Of a DNA stretch of 64,000 nucleotides, positions 55,000 through 64,000 are shown piece by piece. Every line of letters begins with the position of its first letter. Position 1 is the stretch's first letter. The position numbers and the translations under genes were made by a program. The notes below the pieces were generated by a model. The model made no database searches. It saw only the letters and a program-made list of their open reading frames with translations, and was not told the origin of the DNA. Source of the DNA: Ciona savignyi (lineage: Eukaryota > Chordata > Ascidiacea > Phlebobranchia > Cionidae); contig CH003390.1 in NCBI GenBank assembly GCA_000149265.1, positions 215,902-279,901 on the forward strand. Reading direction: 5' to 3'.

Positions 55000-57895
55000 G
55001 TAGAACATCTATACTATTGATTATAGTGTAAAATACTTCTATTATCATTTGTATCTATATAAAATGTATTATTTACTCTTGTTTATATAAAATAATTTTT
55101 AGAAGTATGATATTGTTTATTTAAAAAAATTACTAAAGGTACCGTACTATTGTTTATAGTTTAAATTGTCACCGGTATTGTTTATGCTTTTTATCTATAT
55201 AAAAAGTGTTATATACTATTGTTTATAGCACAAATGGGGATAATGTTTTTCTCTTAAGGTCTATTTTATAACATATAATGTACTATTTAAAAATATGATA
55301 ATTTGCATCGATTAATGAGTCGTACTTGGTTACATAGCAAACCTGAATGGTTAGTTTATTCTAAAATCAACCAAACACACTAGGGAAACAATTGGAAACC
55401 ATTAATTTAATTTAATGGTGATGGGTACCATATATTAATCATCATTTTGTAAAATTAAACTTAGCCCTGTATTTATGGTAGATATAAATTTGTTGACATT
55501 TGGTTTTGTACTTTGAAAATTAACCCTTTGGCGTTGGCCCATTGTATATGTTGGTGGGATTTATTACTTGTTTGTTGCATATGGATCCGAGATTTATTGA
55601 CCCCTAGTCTAGTCTTTAAGATATGTTGTTAGATAACAGACACCTGACATTGAGACAGATAACTAATTAAATTATCGCTTGATCCACAGGTCACATAAGT
55701 TTATGTTCAAAAGCATGCAATAGTGTTTAAAATGCAATTAGTTTTACGGATGTCATTTTTAGAATTAATATTTTATCTTCCGATTCAAAAGAAAATGAAT
55801 TCAATGTTTGTATGCTTAAATAGTAAAACCTATAAATTTCATGTTTTTAGTTACTGATGATTATGATTAAATGCAGCATGATTAATGCATACAATTTTAC
55901 AACACAATGTAGTTTCTTTTTCAAACCAAAAAAAACGTTTTTTAAAACAAAAAAGTTTTTTCGGGACTTTGTGCAATTTTATTCCGATACCCGATCTAGT
56001 TTAACCTTAATACTATCTCAGTCAGACTGTAGTTATATGATTTGTGGGTCGCAACTAGATGCATTGCAACTATTGAGTGTTGTTTGTTTCGATAGCTTAG
56101 CGAAACGCGCCAAGACATTACCACCTTTGTCAGTTTTACGATGAATTATGCAAAAAGATTTACCTCAAATGTGTTTGACTTACGCTACCGTTGTATCGCT
56201 TGTATGTATAATAAACCACTGTCACTGAGCTATGTTAATTAGAATGGGCAAACCCATAGTACTTGTAGAATGAAACTTCCTAATACGGCTTAAACCTGAA
56301 GTAATTATTCAAAATTATTCCCGTATCTTATCTCTATTTTAGACATTTGCTATTTGTTATAAAACTGTTAAGCGCAGTGGTTTTGGAATAGACCAGTATT
56401 TAATCATTTTTGTCTAAATATACCACCGCTATAATAAAGTGTAAAGATAAAAAAACTAAAAGTTATTGAAGATTAAATGTTCATTCCATTTAAGCCATAC
56501 AGTGATTACTGCTAGTAACATATTTGTTTACTGGCAGGCGGCAATTCCTAACTGCAATCATACTCTAGCAACATTATATTGTAAACAAACTATCCTTTCC
56601 TCATTCTTTGATTTACCTGTTTCAAGTCTATTGTTGTTTTACCCACCAACTGGAAATTGATGTCAAGTTATAATCTCCTTGTGTGTAAGATCACCCACTG
56701 TGCTACATATGTCTTGTGTCAATTCTACAACACATCTTGTTCTAGTTTGTTTGTCAGATAATGTTTTTGATTAGCTGGGCACTCATGCTGCATATAAATA
56801 CATGTGCCCTGAACTAAAGTTCATTTGACACAATTCTACAGTCTTTAAATGTCATGTGCCACCGTCCCAAGTATAATAAGTGGAATGTTGTGTCATGTTG
56901 TGTTGATTTGCTATGAAAACTATTGAAAAAACATGGCAATTGCGCTGTCGTAACTTATTTATTTTATTTATTTTTTTTTTTTTGAAAATACGGCATTTAT
57001 TATTCCCCTTTATGTGTTTACTAAAAACGTAAACTTCAATCACCAATTATTATAAGCCAGTTAGTATTTCCAGACTTGTTAAACATACAGTGTGGTATTG
57101 ACGTTATTATTAGAGATATCATTCATCAAGAAATGAACCATGCAAGTACTATTCAGTGGTGGTAATGTTCTCTTTACTAATGTTACATGCTCTCCTATGT
57201 GAACCATATATAAAAGAACATTCATTTGTGAATGTAATCTGATCTCTCTTGGTCATACACCACTGATCCTTTTCATTGTGTTCCACTTTTATTTTATAGC
57301 CTTCTACTGCCCACTGAAGTGTATAATGATGGGCTAACCTCAAGTATTATCTGTCTCTTGGTCAAGCTACTTAATCAAAGTCTTAAGAACCAAACTTGTT
57401 TTGTTGAAAAATCTTTTAAATTTAAAACAGAAGAAACTGTTGCTATAATGAAATAAAAGAAAATACTGAAATAATGAAATAAAATATTTCACTTCTTTTA
57501 GCACATTTTTATTCAATATAATTTACCTTAACTTCAAATTCTCACAAATTATTGTTTTTGTTTTATCTGTTTATATCTTTAAACATTCTTTTTTGTGTAA
57601 TAAATGTAAAATTAAACAATTTATTAACATCATAACTGTTAATATAAGGATAAAGATATTATCTAAACTGTTTTTTTTGCTGTTAAATTTAAAATTACAA
57701 ATTAATGCAACTTATGCATAATAGTAAGAAATTATCACCAGTTCTCTTCTATCTATGTATATAATTTATATAGATCACTTTATCCAGTGATTGCATGGCA
57801 TAGATCATAATTGTTGTTATTTTAAGATGTCAATAGCGCTTTGTGGATGCAGCTACAAATGTTTCAATTTTTTGTTTTGCTGCGTTGGCTAGGTT

Positions 57896-58815
57896 TGACG
57901 TCATTTAATATAGAGAAAGGGCATAGTGACGTGACAACGCGTGATTCCAGGCGCTTTCCTTACAATTGAAATGAACACTTTGATACGAAAGCGAAAATGA
58001 CGTCATAGTTGCGTTTATCGATTTACGGTGTTGTGAAGATAACATGTTTGAATTCCAAGAACCGTTGTGTTTCATTTAAGTAATATACAGCGTTGACTAC
58101 ATTCCCAAGAGCTATTCTTAAACATAATGTTTCAATTAAAACAATCTTGGTGATAAAAATAAGAAATATAGTTTTGTGTACTTTCCCTTCCCGTTTTTTG
58201 TTATTCTTTGTCCAAATTAAACGATTTGAAAAACAAACGCAGTCAGTTCATAAGACCTGTATTGATTATTTAAAGTCGGGTTAAAAGGCGGCTTTGCAGC
58301 TTAAACGGTTCTGCCTTTACGCCAGATGTGTCTGTTTTATATTTGCCAGTATTAACGAATCTGTCGCATTTCCATTATATCAGACGGCGTTTTTACGAGC
58401 GTTCGTATCATAAACTCTTTACGACACGGTTTAAATAAATTTACTTCCAAATTCAATATGTATTTTAATACAACATTACAGTTAATGATATTACACTCAA
58501 AATGAAATTGATGTGCGATAACGTTCGTTAAGTTAGTTTATTTTCACTTTAGTAACCTCTTATGAAGGTTTATATAAATTCACTTCCAAAATACCAAATG
58601 TAATTTAATATAATATTACTCTCAAAATAAAATTAAAGTGCGATATTCAACGTTCGGTAAGTTAAATAGCTTTTATTTCGCTTTAGTGACCTTTTTGTAA
58701 TCAAATCCGTTCGTTCGTACATGTTTACTCGCCTCCCGTTTAATAGCATTGCCTTCTGCCCGTGCGCTTCGCCTCCATCAATAATTCATGATGACGTAGG
58801 GACTGCATGACGTCA
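57896..58815. promoter_or_regulatory. Three perfect CRE palindromes in a gene-free stretch
   Basis: TGACGTCA occurs at 57896-57903, 57998-58005 and 58808-58815. There are partial sites between and beside them (GTGACGTGACAACGCG near 57930, GATGACGTAGG near 58793). The region is downstream of the last visible KAT6 exon and has no recognised coding exon. It could be an enhancer or an unseen gene's promoter. Confidence 0.35.
58427..58692. repeat. Direct repeat, two units of about 135 bp
   Basis: TTACTTCCAAATTCAATATG ... GTGCGATAACGTTCGTTAAG ... TTTCACTTTAGTAACCTC recurs as TCACTTCCAAAATACCAAAT ... GTGCGATATTCAACGTTCGG ... TTTCGCTTTAGTGACCTT. Confidence 0.8.
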
Positions 58816-61800
58816 TAGCCCGGGCAGGTGCTCGCAATGGTATTAATATGACACTTCATTGACGGAAACTGAATTTAGAAAAATACGTTCGTCGGGAAGT
58901 TTTGTCCATTTCGTCCTTTGGCCGTCATGTTATTTCAGTAATATTGCGAAATACAGACACTTTATTTCTGACGCATACATATTACGTACACATATTAAAA
59001 TTGACAACGAAATTGCCTAAAACAAATTTGTTGATTTTGGAGTTTTGACATAATGCTTAATTGTATGCAATGTACGGTACTTCACCGAAACGCCGATTGC
59101 CTATGATCAACAGCAGACTACGTTAATTCGATCTATCATTTTTCCGATGATATATTTTGTTAAACTTAACACTTCCTTTGTTTGTTTATCAATTAACAAA
59201 CCACTTTATTGCCGTATTTGCAAGGCCAAACGCGTTCATTTCAATTCGATATTGTGTTTTGCAAGAATATATTTTGTAGTTGTGGTTTAATGTTCCTTAT
59301 TTTATTCTTTAAAGCGTAGGAAACTCTTTCAATGCGACTGTATAGCGTTTTTAACTTCCAGTAGTTCCTGTGTGTTCCCATTATGTTAGCTCTCACAGTC
59401 TATATATTATACACTGTTAGTTAGTATTGTCTGATTCCAACCAAACATTTTAAAACTGACCCGACATAACCCGACATAGCAGTTAATACGAAAATATGGG
59501 AATTGAATACGGGCCAGCTGGTCAACCAACCGTCTATAAAACCCGATAACGTTAGGGCGGTTAACCTTACGGATTGGTATAAATTTTCATAGTTGCGATT
59601 TCCGGCTTTTAGCAGTATTATTGACATGAGTTTGGGAAAGGCAGGTGCTACTTACTCTAATCGTGGTCGATATGCCTATAAATAACGTGAAGTGTTCAAT
59701 TTATTTCTGTGTCAAATAAAACCACAATTATAACGATTCCTAGTTGGATAGATTGATTTGCTTTGTTATTTGTGGTCAATTTTTTTATATTTGTTGGTTA
59801 AATCTAATTGTTTTCTTTTATCACACCTAATCCTGCGCGTGATCAAATAACCCAATATCACTCCCGTATCCACGGTAATTAAATTCGACTTAGCGCGACT
59901 ATAGAGACATTAGCTTTCTAAACCACCCATTTTCAACAAAACACACTGTTCCGTATTTACAGTGGTTCTTCTGTTAGTTTGTGGCCGCAGCGCGTCTTGT
60001 TTGAGCCTGCGCCAATTCATTCGGGCTCGAGGCGGTGTCTGACATTTAGAATGGTACACGAGAATCGCGTGAATTAAAATGATCTATTGATTTTCCAACC
60101 AATACCTGGGAACGTATATGCTTAAACAAACTAGCGTTGCTACAGATCACTTGATTTATTCGTTTGCTTAGGCTGTTTGGTATGTTATATTATGTCTGTG
60201 TGCTTTACAGTGTGCCTTGATTGTTTATTGTCTAATTCCCAAGGCGCGTTCGCTCGTGTGTGTACCACGCGCGTGCGTTGCGTCTATGCGCTATTATAGT
60301 TGACTTCCGTTTATAGGTAAGGTTATGTGACATACTCGACATTGAGTAAGCAATACTCTCCAAAATGCTTTTATTTGGCCACCCAACCACCCACGCTTGA
60401 TATACGACCTTAAATTACCGCTTCGTATTACTTAATATGTTTCACCTAAATTTAAAGAACCAGTGTCTATATATAACTTAATCGTTAAATTTCAAATCCA
60501 CACCGTTTTTAAGTGAAAATAGAACGTAATAAATGTTGCCCTAATTATACTTAAAACTTGCTTTAATTAATTCGCTACCATTTATTTTACGGTCGCTTTA
60601 TTGTCTAATTAAAAAAACACGGTAAAAGTATTATTTTTCAGTTTCTAAAGTCGCGTATTCGGAGATAAATTGTTCTGTGACGGCATAGGGAGTGTTTTTG
60701 ACAGAACGCTAACGCAATAGTTCACTCTCTCTCTGTCCTTGTTTACCGTGTTACAGACATTATGTCACGTTCGCGTCTATTATTTGCCGCAACTCCAAAC
60801 AGGCAATTACCTCTATATCCGCGCCGTAGTGCCCATTCCTACAATGCATTTTATACCTTTAATTATTTATGCGAAACTGTTAATTATAATTTTGCTTATT
60901 ATATATTACATGCCTGTTTTTTTAGTTTGTGTAATTTGCTTATTAAGCCAGACGAAAGGCCCTTCACCACGATTGTAATAGTTTCGCTGTAATTTGTTTA
61001 ATCTAAGAGGATTAGATATGATTTGTAATCTTATATCTCATTGCTACGCCTTATGTGGGCTGTGAGAGACGGCGTCTTTATAGCGTTAAAACCAATTACG
61101 GCTCACCGCTTACCATATGGTTGGCTTAAGTCACTTTCTTAGCAGAGTCGGTTTATCCATATTAACTTACGTTAAACTCTATAAAACAGCGTTTTTAGGT
61201 AGACACACCTTTTCAGTGTAACACGGGCCATTACCTCGGTGCGATTCATTGCTTATACTCACACATATTCGCACCCCTAGTGCCAATTACACCCCTGTTG
61301 GCTGTGAATCGGTGTGTACGGTTTATGATCAGATAAAGAAGATAACCCGACCGTATCATGTGGCTGGCCGAGGCGCTTAAAGCGTGTTTACCTTATGTCT
61401 CCTAAATATTACCAAATGGCCAATTCCCCTCGAAAGAAAATACAAACAACAAGATTATGATTCAATTACAAGTTTTAGTTTAGTTTATGTTTTGTTTCTA
61501 CGATGAAAACATAAAGAAGGACTATGGATAAAAATTCGGAAAACGGTAAAAAACGGCAAAACGACAGTCGTTAGAACATGTACATAAAAACCAATAAATT
61601 ATTAAATTTATGTATAATTAGACGTGGCCGCTAAACCCACATAAAAAATAAAAGTAAAAAATAAAGGTTTACAAGTTCTTAATTTACCACCAACCCTTAA
61701 TTTACCACTAACCAACTCTGTTTAAATAACAATGCTATTTTACGGTAGATCATCGCCCGTACGACTTACTGGTTGCAGTGTTTACAGTGCTAATATTTCA

Positions 61801-61940
61801 CTCTTATTTCCCTTGGGAAACACTGCATATGATCGTGACACTGTATACCGGGCGACGATTGATCGCTGTAAGAGAATCATCGTTCAAATATGTTGCATCG
61901 TACCTTACCGAATAAACCCTACAAGGAACAAGAAAATCAC

Positions 61941-62363
61941 GTTTTGAGATATTTATCTTTAAATACCTACTGCATAGGAAAAACACGGACATCTATTTTC
62001 TCGTGGCAAGTTTTCGCTGTGCTCTTATAAGGTTAAAGTATAATATAATTGCAAAATTGTTCCGTTAAACGATTTAGTGCACACAATTTTTTGGGGGATT
62101 TTTTGCCCGCAAAAACTTAAAATCAATCGCAACCTGTTTTGAGATATTTATCTTTCAATACCTGTCACACAAAAGTAACACGGAAATCTATTTTTCCTAT
62201 TTTTCGTGGCAAATTTTTGCTGTACTCTTACTCTTATAAGGTCAATATATAATATAATTGCAAAATTTTTCCATTAAACAATTTTTTTTGCCCACAATTT
62301 TTTTAATTTTTATATTTTTTTTTGAATTTTTGCCACAAAAACTTTAAATTCAAACGCAATGTT
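61941..62363. repeat. Direct repeat, two units of about 195-225 bp
   Basis: GTTTTGAGATATTTATCTTT at 61941 recurs at 62136, followed in both by TCGTGGCAA, CTTATAAGGT, ATAATATAATTGCAAAAT and a TTTTTGCCC(G/A)CAAAAACTT-like end. Confidence 0.9.
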
Positions 62364-63008
62364 CACTTTAACACGAAAAGTATAAACCCAATCCTAACGT
62401 GGCTTGACACGCAATTCCATCAAAACTGTTTGTCATTATATCGTGGTTATATTCGTACGTAACGCGACGGTTTGAGCAACTTTCATCGCCGACTTTAATC
62501 TCCTCTCCCCACCCCAACTCCGTCACACAGACCACCTGTCAATCTTGTGGTTCCCCGTGCCAACTTCTCATGCTGACATGTTTATTTTCAAAGTTCATAA
62601 ACCCTAACTGTATCAACCCTTACCGTTCCCTCAGATTGTAATCAAAATAATCCGGGAAATTACGCGATAGGTTTTTTTTTTATAAAAATTTCGCGATTTT
62701 TCATAATTTTTTTATAACAATATATATAACAATACGCGATATTTTATGAAGTTTAAAAAAATTCGCGATTAAAAAAAAAATTTAATTACGCTATTTTTTA
62801 CAAAGTTTATAAAACGTTTAATAACTTAAATATTAATCTCGCATACCACACTTAAGTAATGCTTTATATCCACCTACTTATACCGTAACGTGTGGTTTAA
62901 ATTTCCGGATATTTTTGGATATCCGATCACCGTTAGTATAACCTGATATTTATATAAAGCACTTCGCAACAGCGTTATCAATATAAAGTACGGAATAACG
63001 TTCTATAC

Positions 63009-63339
63009 CAGTGGTTCTCAAACTTTTTAGAGTTGGGACCCACTATTAATTACCACAATTTATGGCGACCCATTTAACTTTATATATAGTTGTTGTTGGT
63101 TTCTAGGTTACGCTATCGTTGCAAAGGAACACACCTCTGGAATTATGTATCCCAGGCAAATATTTTACGCTCACGCGAACACGGTGAAATAAACGAAAAA
63201 TTTGCTTATACTTTTATGGAAAGAATAGCAAAAAAAATCAGAAAAAGAATAATTAGAGCTTTTTATAACTTTTCACGACCCACCAAGATTCCTTTCGCGA
63301 CCCACCGGTGGGTCGCGACCCATAGTTTGAGAAACGCTG
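63009..63339. mobile_element. hAT-like MITE
   Basis: 331 bp. The left end CAGTGGTTCTCAAACTTTT pairs with the right end AGTTTGAGAAACGCTG. The 8-bp target duplication TTCTATAC is perfect (63001-63008, 63340-63347). The interior has GGGACCCAC/GTGGGTCGCGACCC inverted segments. The 89-codon open frame through it is not a gene. Confidence 0.88.
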
Positions 63340-64000
63340 TTCTATACAGTTTAGATTGATTAGTACGAATCTATAACCATAAAACAGAAGCGAATTAATC
63401 CAATTCTAAAAAAAGCATTGACAATTGCAAGTACACCACACATGCACTTAGTTGAACTCAATTCGTGTTATTTCCCAACACAAATTCAAGTTGATGACAA
63501 ACCACGGTGTTAGTTGTATCAGCCTTGTCTGATATATCGTTGATGGTAATCTCAAATGATAGATCTCGCATCAATACCTCGCATCACATTGCGTAAACAC
63601 ACTTACGGTGATTTCTTCCCACGGTATTAGCGACTTGATCGCTTATAAACGAGTATTAGCCGCGTAATTATAGTAGGATGTGATATTTTATAAGTCGCAG
63701 TGCGCCAGTCTATTAACACCAAATATTACAATGTAAAATTTAATCGTAAAAGTTATTTTAACCAAGGTCAATTTTAAGAAACTTTATACTTAACTTTGTG
63801 ATTCAAATTCACTGTCATTTATCTATGATATCACAATCACTTTTATTACATCATATTCGTATTCCCGTCGCAAATAGTCTCCCAAAAGTGACGCATTATG
63901 TTAATAGACGCGGCGTTTCAGGGCAAACGGGTCTTCACATAATAACAAAGCCTCGCCGCCCTTTGTCTAAGGTCACTCCAGTTCAGAACACGCACTACTG

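Larger units (their letters stand above)
55000..64000. other. 9-kb stretch with no recognised coding exon
   Basis: Begins with the donor after KAT6-like exon 5. I looked for cysteine-rich PHD/zinc-finger exons and acetyltransferase motifs and found none. Contents are three CRE palindromes (57896-58815), two pairs of direct repeats, one hAT MITE (63009), and a run of CGCGAT-containing A/T-rich sequence at 62660-62800. An open frame at 60762-60992, preceded by GTTTACCGTGTTACAG, starts MSRSRLLFAATPNRQ but degrades into A/T-rich codons and is not called. Confidence 0.6.

Noticed and set aside
55500-55570. TTAACCCTTTGGCG, reminiscent of a piggyBac-type end
   Set aside because: Only one end seen; no partner TTAA with an inverted terminus nearby.
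60762-60992. MSRSRLLFAATPNRQ... frame preceded by an acceptor-like TTACAG
   Set aside because: Could be a first exon of an unseen gene, but there is no homology, the codons turn A/T-rich and no clear donor follows. Left uncalled.
63090-63359. 89-codon frame near the right end of the window
   Set aside because: Lies inside the hAT MITE at 63009-63339.

Overview
This is a eukaryotic window with many short introns, about two-thirds A+T, and a dense load of tRNA-derived SINEs and small DNA transposons. The best guess for the organism is a tunicate, most likely Ciona. That rests on compact multi-exon animal genes, composite tRNA-SINEs and MITEs of the kind described from Ciona, and the divergence of the proteins from vertebrate orthologues. 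It is an inference, not a database match. No prokaryotic gene, CRISPR array, rRNA or intact tRNA gene was recognised.

All supported genes are on the + strand, in three groups. (1) 766-35287: three tandem fatty acyl-CoA reductase genes (FAR1/2 family), called A, B and C here. A lacks its 5' exons, which lie off the window (766-11183, 10 exons). B (15313-24950) and C (27804-35287) are complete, with 13 exons each and the same exon boundaries and phases as A. (2) 38476-48406: two tandem genes of the type-I acyl-CoA thioesterase / bile acid-CoA:amino acid N-acyltransferase (ACOT/BAAT) family, called D and E, each with five exons. D has a serine nucleophile and a C-terminal SKM. E has a cysteine nucleophile and an N-terminal leader that looks mitochondrial. 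(3) 50077-54999: the first five coding exons of a KAT6 (MOZ/MORF) MYST histone acetyltransferase, covering only the N-terminal winged-helix part. No PHD or acetyltransferase exon was recognised in the remaining 9 kb.

Groups 1 and 2 both use fatty acyl-CoA. FARs reduce it to fatty alcohol (ether lipid or wax precursor); ACOT/BAAT enzymes hydrolyse it or transfer the acyl group. The block is therefore a physically clustered, tandemly expanded acyl-CoA metabolism locus, and whether the clustering matters functionally is open.

Introns and intergenic DNA are filled with two tRNA-derived SINE families (about 290 bp and about 105 bp), hAT-like MITEs with target-site duplications, other MITEs, minisatellites and a large inverted array. 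Several repeats touch splice sites. The main second-look items are the patchwork of near-identical and diverged exons between B and C, the lost internal start codon of B, the altered nucleophile elbow of D, opposite targeting signals in D and E, local duplications that copy splice sites, and the inverted tandem array in E intron 1. A 100-base assembly gap (10382-10481) lies in the last intron of A.
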